Position numbers and translations under genes: made by a program. From assembly GCF_003854275.1 (NCBI RefSeq), contig NZ_QTQP01000041.1:1-64000 (forward strand): a stretch of DNA of 64,000 nucleotides, given 5' to 3'. Within the stretch, counting starts at the first letter, position 1. Each line of letters opens with the position of its first letter. The notes beneath the pieces are model-generated. The model saw only the letters and a list, made by a program, of their open reading frames with translations. It was not told the origin of the DNA and did not search any database. The DNA is from Burkholderia sp. Bp8963 (GTDB taxonomy: Bacteria; Pseudomonadota; Gammaproteobacteria; Burkholderiales; Burkholderiaceae). This document shows, piece after piece, positions 9,401 through 18,458 of this stretch.

Positions 9401-12400
9401 GCGGCCGGAATCGTCAGCGGCTTCTCGTCGACCGGCACTTCCTTCAGCCGCGAGTCGTACTTGTACGCGCCGGAATCCTGCTTCGTCAGCACCGACACGT
9501 AGCGCTGCTCGACGAGCTGTGCGCGCAGGTCCTTCACGTCGATCGCCTTCGCGCGCGGATCGATCGCGACGAGCCGCACCGTGCGCGGGCTGCCGCGCTT
9601 CACGTAGCCGAGATCGTCGACCGACTTGTAGCCGACCAGCCAGTCGTTGTTCGACACGAGCGCCTGCGCGTTCGCGGCGACGCTGCGCCCGCCTTCCGCT
9701 TCATAGGTCTTTGCCTGGAAGTAGAGCTGGTAGGTCGCGTCCGCGTACTTGCCGAGGTCGAGATCGAACTCCGCATGGCCCTTGTCGTCGGTCTGGCCGT
9801 CCTGCAGCGTGGTCGTATAGCCTTCCTTCGCACGGCGCGCGTCGAAGAAACGGAAATCCTGCCAGCTGCGGAACGACGGCCACACGGGCCGCAGCGTCAG
9901 CGTCGCCGCGACGCGGCGCTTCTCCGCCGGCGTGCCGAACAGGTTCTGCGCATCGACGAGCCCCTTCAGCCCCTCCGGCTTCACCCAGCCTTCGACGACC
10001 TGCTGCGACAGCTTCGCGTCGACCTTCATCCGGTCCGGCAGGAACTCCTTCACCTGCACTGTCGTGCTGCCGATCGGCGCGTCGCCCGGCTGGCCGTCCT
10101 TGACGATGTACAGGTTGATCGTCCACGCGCCGGTCGGCGCGGTGTCGGCCGTCGTGTAGCCGAGCTCGGTGAAGCCCGTCGCGTCGACGGTCACCGGCCG
10201 CCGCTCCACGGGAACCCCGCGCGGATCGACGATTTCCGCCTGCAGCGGCACGCCGGACGGGCTGCGCGCCCAGTTCGCCGCGCGCACGATCAGGCCGATA
10301 TGGAACGGGTCGCCCGGACGGTACAGCCCGCGGTCCGAGAACAGGTACGCGGACAGCTGCCCCTGGCCGGTCGCGTTGCGCTCGCCGCCGACGTCGAAGC
10401 GCGAGAAGTCGAGCTGGCGGTCGTGACCGGACACGGGCAGGAACGACAGGTCGCCGTCCTTCTTCACGACATAGAGCTGCGGCCGCTTCTCGCGCTCGAG
10501 GCCCTTGAACGCCGGGAAATGCACGACGCCGTCCGCGCCGGTCGACTGCGTGAACAGCGGCTGGCCGTTCACGGCGAGCACCGACACCGTCGCACCCGCG
10601 ACCGGGCGGCCCGAGCGGATCGACTGGATAAATACGTCCTGGCTGCCGTCGAGCGCGCGCTTGACGAGCATCCCGAGGTCCGTCACGACGATCAGGCGCG
10701 TGTCGCCGACGGAGCTGTCGCTGTCGCCGCTGCCATAGCCACTATCGCCGTCGTCGTTACCGCCCCCATCGGCGCTGTCGGCCGAGTCCTGGCTGCCGTT
10801 GCCGTCCGCCGACGCGTCGTCGCCCTTCGCCGCGTCCGCCTTCTTCTTCTCCGCGGCCGGATCGTATTTCGACAGGTGCAGCAGGAACACGCCGCGCTTG
10901 CCGCCCTTCAGGTACTGGCCGAGATCGACGCCCTCGTAGTGCGCCTTGCCCGGCTCGCCGGCCGGGAATGCGCGCGTCTGCACGAAGCGCTCGACAATGT
11001 GGTCTTCGTTGAACGAATACGACAGCGACGGGCGCGCATAGGTGCCCTGGTTGAAGCTGACGAGGTGCTGCAGCTGGTCGGGCACGACGCGGCCGATCTC
11101 GACCTTCATCCCCGGCAGGTTGCGCGACACGACCGAGAGCCGCTTGCTGCCGCTCATCGACAGCAGCGAGCCGTCCGCCATGAAACGCAGGAGCTTCGGA
11201 TAGTCGGGCACCGTGAATGCGTGCGCGACCGGCTTGCCGAGCAGGTAGCCGCCTGCCGACTTCAGGCCGTCGTCGAAGCGCACGTAGATGCGATCGCCGG
11301 GCGTCGCGTGGTATTTGAAGCTCTGCAGCGTCGCGTAATCGTTCTCGGTCGGCACCGCCTCGAGCGGCAGCGGCTTCGCCTGCTTCAGCACCGCGTCGCC
11401 CACGTCCGCGACGTTCCATTCGTACGGCGGATCGTCGTCCGGCTGGTCGACGCCCGGCTTGCGCTTCGGCAACACCCACGCCTTCGCGCGCGCGGCGAGG
11501 TCCGCGCTGCGCACGCCATCGGACGTTTCCGCGACGAGCACCTGTTCCGGCTCGTAGCGGTCATTGTCGACGAGCGTCGGCGACACGTTGTCGATCGACA
11601 GGCTATAGAGGCCCGGCACGCCGACCGACGCGTGCAGCGCGTCCTTCGTGCCGTCGCCGCCGCGCGCGCTCTTCACGCCCTTGTCGACGTCGAGCCGCAC
11701 CGACAGCGGGTCGTGCGGAATCTCGAGCGGCTGAGACTGGACCCACGCGCTCAGCTTGTTCGCGTCGTAGTTGACCGTATAGCGCAGCGGCGTCGTGCTC
11801 TTGCCGTCACGGCCGACCAGCACGAGCCCGATGCGCTTCTCGAACGCGGCCGGATCGACCGGATAGTTGAAGCGGACCTGCAGCATCGCCTGCTTCTGCG
11901 CGGGGTTCTCCGGGTCCTGGTAGAACTGGTTGCTGCCCGACTGCGCGGTGAACGCAGGCACGTCGAACGCGAATCGGTCGTCGGCCATCGTGACCTGCGG
12001 CGCGAATGCCTCGTGCACCGCGAAGCGCCCTTCGACATGCGCGCCGACCGGCCAGTCGGCCGCCGGCGTGAAGCGCAGCGTCTTGTCGTCGACCCATTGC
12101 CACACGCCCTTCAGCGCGGGCGTGATCTCGATTCCGCGCTCGACCGGCTTGCCGACGAGTTCGAGCGGCGCGGCCGAGCGCGAGAACGCGATGTCGAGCG
12201 GATGGACCGTGACCTTCGGCTTGCCGCTCTCGTCGGTCTCGTAGGTCGTCATGGCGAGCGGCTTTACGGTGAAGCTGACGGTTTCCGGCTCGGGCGGTTT
12301 CGGACGGTGCTTGTACCAGTGCCAGCCGTAGGCCAGCGCGACGCCGAGCAGCACGGCGCCGCCGGCATGCCACGGGCGGCGGCGCACCACCGCGGCGGTG

Positions 12401-12528
12401 ACGCCCATCCACGCGGGCGCGGCCCAGGACACATTGCCGACGACCGGCCGCAGCACGCGGCCGAGCAGACGCCAGACGAAACCGGCCGCGCGAAACGGCA
12501 GGCGCAGCAGAAAGCGCAGCAAATCCAT
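6451..12528 (-). CDS. yfhM: bacterial alpha-2-macroglobulin family protein (YfhM-like)
   Basis: 2025 residues, full family length. It begins with a hydrophobic N-terminal region instead of a lipobox, so it is probably anchored to the inner membrane by one or two helices (WAAPAWMGVTAAVV and a second at about 50-65). MG-type beta domains follow, with a Ser/Asp/Gly-rich linker near residues 570-605 (bases 10716-10830). The thioester motif CSEQ occurs in FDHYCSEQMVSAIVPRVF, so covalent trapping of proteases should be possible. The thioester helical domain is interrupted by an Ala/Ser-rich tract encoded by a 9-bp tandem repeat. A C-terminal receptor-like domain (DLLPGGFDPVIAPP) ends the protein. 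Upstream of pbpC in the same direction, as expected. Role: periplasmic protease inhibitor. Confidence 0.93.
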   Translation of the reverse strand: MDLLRFLLRLPFRAAGFVWRLLGRVLRPVVGNVSWAAPAWMGVTAAVVRRRPWHAGGAVLLGVALAYGWHWYKHRPKPPEPETVSFTVKPLAMTTYETDESGKPKVTVHPLDIAFSRSAAPLELVGKPVERGIEITPALKGVWQWVDDKTLRFTPAADWPVGAHVEGRFAVHEAFAPQVTMADDRFAFDVPAFTAQSGSNQFYQDPENPAQKQAMLQVRFNYPVDPAAFEKRIGLVLVGRDGKSTTPLRYTVNYDANKLSAWVQSQPLEIPHDPLSVRLDVDKGVKSARGGDGTKDALHASVGVPGLYSLSIDNVSPTLVDNDRYEPEQVLVAETSDGVRSADLAARAKAWVLPKRKPGVDQPDDDPPYEWNVADVGDAVLKQAKPLPLEAVPTENDYATLQSFKYHATPGDRIYVRFDDGLKSAGGYLLGKPVAHAFTVPDYPKLLRFMADGSLLSMSGSKRLSVVSRNLPGMKVEIGRVVPDQLQHLVSFNQGTYARPSLSYSFNEDHIVERFVQTRAFPAGEPGKAHYEGVDLGQYLKGGKRGVFLLHLSKYDPAAEKKKADAAKGDDASADGNGSQDSADSADGGGNDDGDSGYGSGDSDSSVGDTRLIVVTDLGMLVKRALDGSQDVFIQSIRSGRPVAGATVSVLAVNGQPLFTQSTGADGVVHFPAFKGLEREKRPQLYVVKKDGDLSFLPVSGHDRQLDFSRFDVGGERNATGQGQLSAYLFSDRGLYRPGDPFHIGLIVRAANWARSPSGVPLQAEIVDPRGVPVERRPVTVDATGFTELGYTTADTAPTGAWTINLYIVKDGQPGDAPIGSTTVQVKEFLPDRMKVDAKLSQQVVEGWVKPEGLKGLVDAQNLFGTPAEKRRVAATLTLRPVWPSFRSWQDFRFFDARRAKEGYTTTLQDGQTDDKGHAEFDLDLGKYADATYQLYFQAKTYEAEGGRSVAANAQALVSNNDWLVGYKSVDDLGYVKRGSPRTVRLVAIDPRAKAIDVKDLRAQLVEQRYVSVLTKQDSGAYKYDSRLKEVPVDEKPLTIPAAGLDFALRTDKPGSYALVIRRADGTAVNRIEYTVAGDANVTRSLDRNAELQVSLAKHDYKPGEQVEIAIRAPYAGSGLITIERDKVYAHAWFHADTTSSIQHITVPAGFEGNGYINVQYIRDPSSDEIFMSPLSYGVVPFSVNLDARRNALTVDAPALVKPGDTATFTVHSARPAKVVVFAVDEGILQVARYKLGDPLKFFFRKRMLEVGTSQILDLILPDFEKLMSMAAPGGDADDALGRQLNPFKRKRDKPVVYWSGIVDVNGDARVSYTVPDYFNGRLRVMAVSVSPDLIGTYEGATTVRGDFVLSPNVPTTLAPGDEAEVSVGVANNLTGAGNAPVPVAVTLKTGPQLQVVGPATQNVTLAPMHEGVALFRVKATDALGSGTLSFGARYGAKAAQQRVDVSVRPAAAFRTQLDFARLDAGKKASVPNLRSMYDAYAARDASISTAPLVLSEGLSSYLVNFDHYCSEQMVSAIVPRVFASKWLSVRALASPRQLQATSATSAASAASAASAASAEKAAADATAQFFGALRTRQNAQGGFGLWSATPDADPFVSAYAMHVLVDARERGVAVPKDMVDAGNTYLQQLAANDRLGSLDLLRQRAYAVYLLTREGNVTTNSLAAVQKRLQDAYPNDWKNDLAAAWLAASYQLLKQDKEAAALIAGPQGLLERKAARNEAYDYGYYIDPLTRDASVLYLLAKHFPERVRKLSPRVMENVAAPLERNRYNTLSSAMTILALDAYAGSAAGGLDKLAINEVRAEVRAGGAPKDVSSVQANLVRSGTWGAGASRVDFVNGSALPAWWIASQSGYDRGTSTKAIRNGLEIVREYSDTNGKPLDKVTLGQEIDVHLKIRATGSARVGNVAIVDLLPGGFDPVIAPPPATDVQDGSGDAGGADAASAANAPWQSPVGVAGSTWQPEYADVREDRVVIYGTATTDVREFVYRIKASNAGRFVVPPAYGESMYDRRVQAQSPGGATLTVGRVR
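7851..7909. repeat. 9-bp tandem repeat within yfhM
   Basis: Six and a half copies of a 9-base unit, consensus CGGCCGAAG with CGGCCGACG, CAGCCGAAG and TGGCCGAAG variants. It encodes an Ala-Ser-Ala type tract in the alpha-2-macroglobulin after the thioester. The unit keeps the frame, so copy number changes would alter linker length and not expression. Confidence 0.8.
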
Positions 12529-13047
12529 GTTGTTGTTTCCTTGTCAAGGACGTGCTGCCGGCTTCGGCGACGTTCCCCGAATCGTTCTCTCTGTGACGGC
12601 GCGGCCCAGTTGCGCCGTGGATGCTTCGTATGCTTGGTGTAAGTCTCGCCGCGCGGGTCGCGCAGGCCGGCTTCGGGAGAAGCGCGGGCCTGCCGGTCGG
12701 GGCGGGACGCTGGATTATCGCGGAACGTGCGTGAATCGCGCCAGTTGGCGCGGCGCGACTGTTGTTTGTGCGCTCACGGGGAGGCGGGAGGAGTGGCCGA
12801 CGTGTGCGGCGGGTGCGAGATGGGCGATCGGCCGCCCGTTACCGGGCCGGCCGTGGGTGATCGTGTCGGAGTGTCACACGTCGAACCGGCAGGGAATGAC
12901 ACTGAACACCGGGCACCGAACACCGGGCACCGAACACTGGCAGTCGAACACCAGCCGGCCTGCGGTCGGCGCCGCGGAGTGCATGCCGATCACGCGCGTC
13001 GGCTTATCGGCGTATCGGCGAATTGCTCGAAAAACCGAGCCGCGTGA
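12529..13047. other. 519-bp gene-free stretch with degenerate 14-bp tandem repeat
   Basis: Between yfhM and the stress protein gene I find no convincing gene on either strand; open frames here lack ribosome sites and family features. Bases 12904-12959 hold about four copies of GAACACCGGGCACC, the first two exact and the last two decayed. The part next to 12528 should carry the yfhM promoter, but no good sigma-70 pair stands out. Confidence 0.6.
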
Positions 13048-13518
13048 TCAGGCTGCCGCAGCTGCCGGCACGTCCTCGCTGCGTACGAGCAGCACCGGGC
13101 AGCTCGACCCGCGCACGAAGCGCTCCGCGACGCTGCCGAGCACCATCCGGCGGATGCCGCGCCGCCCGTGCGTGCCGACCACGGCCAGGTCGATCGCGTT
13201 CTCGTCGACATAGCGCTGCAGACGTTCCGCGATGTCCTCGCCGATGCTGTCCGTTCCGATGAGTTCCGTCTCGCCGCTCACCGCCGCATTCGCGATGATC
13301 TGCTCGACGTCATGCAGCACCGCTGCGCCGTCGCGCCGGATTTCCTCGAGCAACGTGTGCGGATCAACGCGCCCCGCATAAGTGAACAACACCGACTGGT
13401 CGACGACGTATACCGCGACGATGCGCGCATCGCTGCCCTTGGCCAGCTTCAGCGCTTCATCGAGCGCCTGCTTCGACGACGTGCTGCCGTCCACGGCCAC
13501 CATGATCTTCTTGTACAT
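13048..13518 (-). CDS. universal stress protein UspA family
   Basis: 156 residues, single USP domain. It opens MYKKIMVAVDGSTSSKQALDEAL with the conserved Val-Asp-Gly-Ser, and carries the ATP-binding signature GTHGRRGIRRMVLGS near residue 120, followed by the strand CPVLLV. This predicts an ATP-binding, dimeric cytoplasmic protein of the MJ0577 type. The ATG at 13518 has a GGAGG ribosome site 6 bases upstream; the frame runs on upstream to 13614 but lacks a better start. It stands alone, 285 bases from the divergent osmoprotectant transporter, which may hint at shared stress control. Confidence 0.93.
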   Translation of the reverse strand: MYKKIMVAVDGSTSSKQALDEALKLAKGSDARIVAVYVVDQSVLFTYAGRVDPHTLLEEIRRDGAAVLHDVEQIIANAAVSGETELIGTDSIGEDIAERLQRYVDENAIDLAVVGTHGRRGIRRMVLGSVAERFVRGSSCPVLLVRSEDVPAAAAA

Positions 13519-13803
13519 ACGACCTCCGCTGGGTAGATTGCCACGCGTTCTGGTTGTGCGCGGCTTCACCACCATCATCGGCGGCTGCACGCGCCGACGC
13601 TTGATGCCGGTCAAGCGGGACGAAGCGTGAAGGCGCGACGAACTGCCGCAAGAGCCGGTGCAGTATCAGACGGGCACAAATGCACCGCCGCGCTCGGGTT
13701 ATCCCCCACATCGGCCGGGGCACGCCGCCGCCCGCGGTTTGCCAAAGCACACTCTCTCAAGTAAGTTTCTGCGTACGCTCCCCCGTTCCTGGAGATTGCC
13801 CCC

Positions 13804-14727
13804 ATGAAGCTCGCCCTGCCCGCCCGCATGCTGGGTCTCGCGTTCGCCGCTGCCGTCGCGGCGCCCGGCGCACATGCCGCCGACGCCGTCGTGGTGTCGT
13901 CGAAGATCGACACCGAGGGCAACCTGCTCGGCAACCTCATCGCGCAGGTGCTGAAGGCCCACGGCATTCCCGTCACCGAAAAGATCGCGCTCGGCGCGAC
14001 GCCGATCGTGCGCAAGGCGCTCGTCAGCGGCGAGATCGACATCTATCCCGAGTACACGGGCAACGCCGCATTCTTCTTCAACAAGGCCGACGATCCGGTC
14101 TGGAAGAATGCCGCGCAGGCCTACGACACCGCGAAGAAGCTCGACTACGCGGCGAATCACCTCGTCTGGCTCACACCGTCGCCCGCGAACAATACGTGGG
14201 GCGTCGCGGTGCTCGCGCCGCTCGCGCAGTCGCAGCACCTGAAGACGTTCTCCGATTTCGGCAAGTGGGTGGCGGGCGGCGGCAAGGTGAAGCTCGCCGC
14301 GTCGGCCGAATTCGTCAACAGCGCGTCCGCGCTGCCGTCGTTCGAGAAGGCGTACGGCTTCAAGCTGAAGCCCGACCAGCTCGTCGTGCTGTCCGGCGGC
14401 GACACGGCGGCAACGATCAAGGCGGCCGCGAACCAGACCGACGGCGTGAACGCGGCGATGGTCTACGGCACCGACGGCGGAATCGCCGCGAGCGGCCTCA
14501 CGGTGCTCGACGACGACAAGCACGTGCAGCCCGTGTACGCGCCCGCACCGGTGATTCGCGAAGCGGTGCTGAAGGCGCATCCGCAGATCGCCGACTACCT
14601 GAAGCCGGTGTTCGCGAGCCTCGACCTGAAGACGCTGCAGGCGCTCAACGCCCGCATCCAGATCAATGGCGAACCCGCCGCGGGCGTGGCCACGCAATAC
14701 CTGAAAGCGAAGGGTTTCGTGAAATGA
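13804..14727 (+). CDS. osmoprotectant ABC transporter, periplasmic binding protein (OsmF/YehZ-like)
   Basis: 307 residues with a signal peptide ending PGAHAAD. The mature part begins VVVSSKIDTEGNLLGNLIAQV, the usual start of glycine-betaine/choline type binding proteins of the OpuAC/OsmF family, and continues with GEIDIYPEYTGNAAFFF and QTDGVNAAMVYGTDG. It should capture a quaternary ammonium osmolyte in the periplasm and deliver it to the two permeases that follow. First gene of a four-gene operon; its stop overlaps the next start by ATGA. YehZ in E. coli binds glycine betaine weakly, so the true ligand is uncertain. Confidence 0.9.
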   Translation: MKLALPARMLGLAFAAAVAAPGAHAADAVVVSSKIDTEGNLLGNLIAQVLKAHGIPVTEKIALGATPIVRKALVSGEIDIYPEYTGNAAFFFNKADDPVWKNAAQAYDTAKKLDYAANHLVWLTPSPANNTWGVAVLAPLAQSQHLKTFSDFGKWVAGGGKVKLAASAEFVNSASALPSFEKAYGFKLKPDQLVVLSGGDTAATIKAAANQTDGVNAAMVYGTDGGIAASGLTVLDDDKHVQPVYAPAPVIREAVLKAHPQIADYLKPVFASLDLKTLQALNARIQINGEPAAGVATQYLKAKGFVK

Positions 14728-15902
14728 CCGCACGCGCGGCGGCCTCCGCGCGACGCGTGGCACCCGACAAGGTCGGCGTGCTGATCGGCCTGCTGACGAT
14801 CGGAGCGGTGCTGTTCGCGCCGTTCGTCGTGCTGCGCCCGAACCGGATCGCGGCCGGCACCGGGCTGCCGCTGCTCCACGCCTTGCCGGGCACGCAGGCG
14901 AGCGCGCTCGCTGCGCTGTGGCTGGCCGCCGCGCTGTGGACGATGACGGCGAGCCGGCCCGCGTGGCGGCTCGCCTGCGGCTGCGCGCTGCTCGCGACGC
15001 TCGGCTACGCGGCCGGCGCGGCCGCCACGCATCTCGTCGCGCCCGACGATGCGCTCGCGCGCGTGTCGCCCGCCGCCGCCGTCTGGCTGCTGCTGTTCGC
15101 GTGGGCCGTGCTCATCGCCGATGCGCTCGCGCGGCTCGCGTTCGGCCCATGGCGGCGGCTCGCCGCGCTTGCGCTCGCGATCGCCGCGGTCACGGTGCCG
15201 CTCGCGACCGGCTGGTGGGACGGGCTGTCCGTGATGCGCGAATACGCGGTGCGCAGCGACGATTTCTGGCGCGAAACGGGCCGGCACGTCGCGCTCGCGG
15301 GCGGCTCGGTCGCGGCGGCGCTGGTCGCAGCCGTTCCGCTCGGCATCGCGTGCGCACGCATCACCGCGCTGCGCGCGGCCGTGATGCCGGTGCTCAATGT
15401 CGTGCAGACGATCCCGAGCATCGCGATGTACGGGCTGATGATGGCGCCGCTCGGCATGCTCGCCGCGCACGTGCCGCTCGCGGCCGCGCTCGGCGTGCGC
15501 GGGATCGGCGTCGCGCCGGCCGTGCTCGCGCTGTTCCTGTATTCGCTGCTGCCGATCGCGTCGAGCGTCGTGGTCGGCCTGCAGCAGGTGCCGCCGCACG
15601 TGACCGAAGCCGCGCGCGCGATGGGGATGACGCCCGCGCAGCGCCTGCTGCGGATCGACCTCGTGCTTGCGCTGCCGGTGATCCTGAGCGGCGTGCGCAT
15701 CGTGCTCGTGCAGAACATCGGCCTGACCGCGGTCGCCGCGCTGATCGGCGGCGGCGGGTTCGGCACGTTCATCTTCCAGGGCATCGGACAATCGGCCGCC
15801 GACCTCGTGCTGCTCGGCGCGATCCCGACGATCGCGCTCGCGCTGATGGCCGCCGTCGTATTCGAAGCCGCAACCGCACTCGCGAAAGGACCGACCGCAT
15901 GA
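14724..15902 (+). CDS. osmoprotectant ABC transporter permease (YehY-like)
   Basis: 392 residues. The N-terminal half contributes about four extra membrane helices (VGVLIGLLTIGAVLFAPFVV onwards), a feature of YehY compared with the shorter partner. The C-terminal half is a binding-protein-dependent permease domain with the EAA loop EAARAMGMTPAQRLLRIDLV near residue 295 and PIASSVVVGLQQVP before it. It forms half of the membrane channel with the protein at 16885. It overlaps both neighbours by ATGA, which implies translational coupling. Confidence 0.9.
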   Translation: MTARAAASARRVAPDKVGVLIGLLTIGAVLFAPFVVLRPNRIAAGTGLPLLHALPGTQASALAALWLAAALWTMTASRPAWRLACGCALLATLGYAAGAAATHLVAPDDALARVSPAAAVWLLLFAWAVLIADALARLAFGPWRRLAALALAIAAVTVPLATGWWDGLSVMREYAVRSDDFWRETGRHVALAGGSVAAALVAAVPLGIACARITALRAAVMPVLNVVQTIPSIAMYGLMMAPLGMLAAHVPLAAALGVRGIGVAPAVLALFLYSLLPIASSVVVGLQQVPPHVTEAARAMGMTPAQRLLRIDLVLALPVILSGVRIVLVQNIGLTAVAALIGGGGFGTFIFQGIGQSAADLVLLGAIPTIALALMAAVVFEAATALAKGPTA

Positions 15903-16888
15903 TCGAGATCGACCGCCTCGGCAAGCGCTTCGGCGATATCGTCGCGGTCGACGACGTGTCGCTGACGATGCGGCGCGGCACGATCACCGCGCTCGTCGGC
16001 GCGTCGGGCAGCGGCAAGTCGACGCTGCTCAGGATGATCAACCGGCTGATCGCACCGAGCGCGGGCACGGTCCGCATCGACGGCGTCGATACCGCGAGCG
16101 TGCCGCCCGAGCACCTGCGGCGCGGCATCGGCTACGTGATCCAGGGCCACGGGCTGTTTCCGCACTGGAACGTCGCGCGCAACATCGCGACGGTGCCGCG
16201 CCTGCTCGGCTGGCCGGCGGCGCGGATCGACGCGCGCGTGCGCGAATTGCTCGACCTGTTCAACCTCGCGCCCGACGAATTCGCGAGCAAGCTGCCGCAC
16301 GAGCTGTCCGGCGGCCAGCAGCAGCGCGTCGGCGTCGCACGCGCGCTCGCGGCCGAGCCGGCGATGCTGCTGATGGACGAGCCGTTCGGCGCGCTCGACC
16401 CGATCATTCGCGGCAAGGCGCAGGACGAACTGCTCGCGCTGCAGCGCCGCCTCGGGATCACGGTCGTGCTCGTCACGCACGACATCGAGGAAGCGCTGAA
16501 GCTCGGCGACACGATCGCGGTGATGGACGGCGGCCGGCTGCTGCAGGTCGCGCCGCCCGCCGAGATCCTCGGCCAGCCGGCGGCAGGCGTGGTCGAGCAA
16601 CTCGTCGCGGGGGTCGACCGGCCGCTGCGCCTGCTCGCGCTGACGCCGGTCGGCGACGTGGCCGAGCCCGGCACCGCGAACGGGCCGCCGATCGCCGCGA
16701 CGCGCACGCTGCGCGATGCGATCTCGGAAATGCTGTGGCGTGGCGTCGATGCACTGCCGGTCGACGATGACGATCACGCGGCGCAACGCCCGCACCCGGC
16801 GGGAAGCGGCCTAGGGCAAGCGGGCGGCAACGTCGCGCGCCGTATTACGCTCGATGCGATTCGTCAGCATGCGAGGCGGCCCGCATGA
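15899..16888 (+). CDS. osmoprotectant ABC transporter ATP-binding protein (YehX-like)
   Basis: 329 residues, starting inside the previous stop (ATGA). Walker A GASGSGKST near residue 36, signature LSGGQQQRVGVARAL, Walker B LLMDEPFGALDP and switch histidine in VTHDIEEALKLGD are all intact. The segment after residue 240 is the extended C-terminus seen in glycine-betaine type ATPases, here only weakly CBS-like (RTLRDAISEMLWRGVDALPV) and probably a degraded regulatory domain. It powers uptake through the permeases at 14724 and 16885. Confidence 0.92.
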   Translation: MIEIDRLGKRFGDIVAVDDVSLTMRRGTITALVGASGSGKSTLLRMINRLIAPSAGTVRIDGVDTASVPPEHLRRGIGYVIQGHGLFPHWNVARNIATVPRLLGWPAARIDARVRELLDLFNLAPDEFASKLPHELSGGQQQRVGVARALAAEPAMLLMDEPFGALDPIIRGKAQDELLALQRRLGITVVLVTHDIEEALKLGDTIAVMDGGRLLQVAPPAEILGQPAAGVVEQLVAGVDRPLRLLALTPVGDVAEPGTANGPPIAATRTLRDAISEMLWRGVDALPVDDDDHAAQRPHPAGSGLGQAGGNVARRITLDAIRQHARRPA

Positions 16889-17670
16889 CGGCTCGGGATA
16901 CGGCAACTGTCCGGCGAGGACTGCCTGCGATCGCGCCACGGTATCTGCTGCCGGTTGCCGCACGCACGGCCGCGCTCGCGCTGCTGCTCGTGCTGCTGTT
17001 CCGCCCGCTCTGGCTGCAGGGCTGGTTCGCGCCGTTCGCGGACAACGGTGCGCCCGTGATCTACGAGCGCGCGAGCCTGTTCGACCTCACGCTCGCGCAT
17101 CTCGCCACGGTGGCCGTATCGAGCCTGATCGGCACGATCGTCGCGGTCGCGGCCGGCATCGCGGTCACGCGGCCGTCGGGCGCGGATTTCCTGCCGGTCG
17201 CGCGCAGCATCGCGAACATCGGCCAGACGTTTCCGCCGGTCGCCGTGCTCGCACTCGCGGTGCCCGCGGTCGGCTTCGGCGTGAAACCGGTGCTGTTCGC
17301 GCTCGTCCTCTATGGACTGCTACCGATTTTCGAGAGCACGATCGCGGGGATCGAAGACGTGCCGCGCGACGTCGTCGATGCCGCGCGCGGCATGGGGATG
17401 AACGGCTGGCAGCAGCTGAGCTCGGTCGAGCTGCCGCTCGCGCTGCCGGTGATCGTCAACGGCATCCGGCTCGCGGTCGTCATCAATCTCGGCACCGCGA
17501 CGATCGGCTCGACGGTCGCCGCGCGCGGGCTCGGCGACGTGATCATCGCCGGCCTGCAGACCGCGAATACCGCGTTCGTGCTGCAGGGTGGGATGATCGT
17601 CGGGCTGCTCGCGGTGCTGGTCAGCGATGCGATCGGCGCGCTCGCGCGCGTCACGGCGCGGCGCGCGTAG
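16885..17670 (+). CDS. osmoprotectant ABC transporter permease (YehW-like)
   Basis: 261 residues, about six membrane helices, beginning with ALALLLVLLFRPLWLQG and containing the family segment VARSIANIGQTFPPVAVLAL and the EAA loop DAARGMGMNGWQQLSSVELPL. Pairs with the longer permease to form a heterodimeric channel. It is the last gene of the operon, with a fourth tight junction (ATGA overlap with the ATPase gene). Confidence 0.92.
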   Translation: MTARDTATVRRGLPAIAPRYLLPVAARTAALALLLVLLFRPLWLQGWFAPFADNGAPVIYERASLFDLTLAHLATVAVSSLIGTIVAVAAGIAVTRPSGADFLPVARSIANIGQTFPPVAVLALAVPAVGFGVKPVLFALVLYGLLPIFESTIAGIEDVPRDVVDAARGMGMNGWQQLSSVELPLALPVIVNGIRLAVVINLGTATIGSTVAARGLGDVIIAGLQTANTAFVLQGGMIVGLLAVLVSDAIGALARVTARRA

Positions 17671-17795
17671 ATGCCGCATTGCGCACGCGGCCGGCAGCCA
17701 TCAACCTACATCCGGCTTTCATCCGAGCCCGCGTTCCAGCCACCCGGCGCGAATGGCCGATATACTATGCGCCTCCCGACTCCCCCAACCGGACC

Positions 17796-18458
17796 ATGCG
17801 AAGGTTTCCCTGGCTGATCCTGCTTTTGCTCTGCACCGCGAACCAAGCGTCGGCGCAGCAGATGTCTGCGCAATCCGCCTCCGCGCCGGTTGCGATCGAA
17901 GCCTCTGCCGCGTCGGCCGCATCCGAAGCGCAGGCGGTCAATCAGCCGAACGAGGAAAACCGCCGCATCACGGCATACCTGGCGAAGAAATTCGGCATTG
18001 CAAAAGAGAAGGCCGCGCAGCTCGCGAACATCGTCAACGTCACTGCCACGAAGTATTCGCTGCCGCCGGCACTGGTTTACGCCATCATCTCGATCGAATC
18101 GCGGTTCAAGGAAAAGGCGCGCGGCGCCGGAGGCGCAACCGGGCTGATGCAGGTGGTGCCCAGCGCGCACCGCGGTTTGCTGAGGAACGTGAAGGACCTG
18201 ACCGAGCCGACCGCGAACGTCAACGCCGGCTCGGCGATCCTGTCCGGCTACGTGAGGGCCGCCGGCGGCGACGTGGGCGCGGCGCTGAAGAGTTATGGCG
18301 GTTCGCACGCGTATGCGGCGAAAGTGATGCAGCGCGTCGAGTCGTTCCGGTTCGTGCTCGAGCCGAGCGACGATGCGAATGCCGGGATGATGCCGGTCAG
18401 CGCACCGGCGTCCGCGGTGTCGGGCATTCAGACATTGCCCCCGCGCAACGCCCGCTGA
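17796..18458 (+). CDS. secreted lytic transglycosylase (SLT domain), small
   Basis: 220 residues: signal peptide ending ANQASAQQ, an Ala/Ser-rich spacer to about residue 50, then an SLT fold. The catalytic glutamate is Glu101 in AIISIESRFKEKA, followed by GATGLMQVVPSAH and the substrate loop KSYGGSHAYAAKVM. It should cut the MurNAc-GlcNAc bond in peptidoglycan with formation of 1,6-anhydroMurNAc. A TATACT -10-like box lies at 17761-17766, 30 bases before the ATG. A close paralogue occurs at 62805. Such short SLT proteins often serve secretion systems, but no secretion genes are nearby. Confidence 0.9.
   Translation: MRRFPWLILLLLCTANQASAQQMSAQSASAPVAIEASAASAASEAQAVNQPNEENRRITAYLAKKFGIAKEKAAQLANIVNVTATKYSLPPALVYAIISIESRFKEKARGAGGATGLMQVVPSAHRGLLRNVKDLTEPTANVNAGSAILSGYVRAAGGDVGAALKSYGGSHAYAAKVMQRVESFRFVLEPSDDANAGMMPVSAPASAVSGIQTLPPRNAR

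Noticed and set aside
5890..12642. 2250-codon open frame antisense to pbpC and yfhM
   Set aside because: It is a by-product of high GC in third codon positions; its composition is Arg/Ala/Val/His-rich with no domain, and the opposite strand has two well-known genes.
12904..12959. CRISPR-like look of the 14-bp repeats
   Set aside because: Units are contiguous, without spacers, and too short; no cas genes.
12398..13213. Plus-strand open frame of 271 codons around the yfhM leader
   Set aside because: No ribosome site, low-complexity content, and it runs into the antisense strand of the stress protein gene.
14595..15791. 398-codon minus-strand open frame over the YehY-like gene
   Set aside because: Antisense shadow, charged composition, no start signal.
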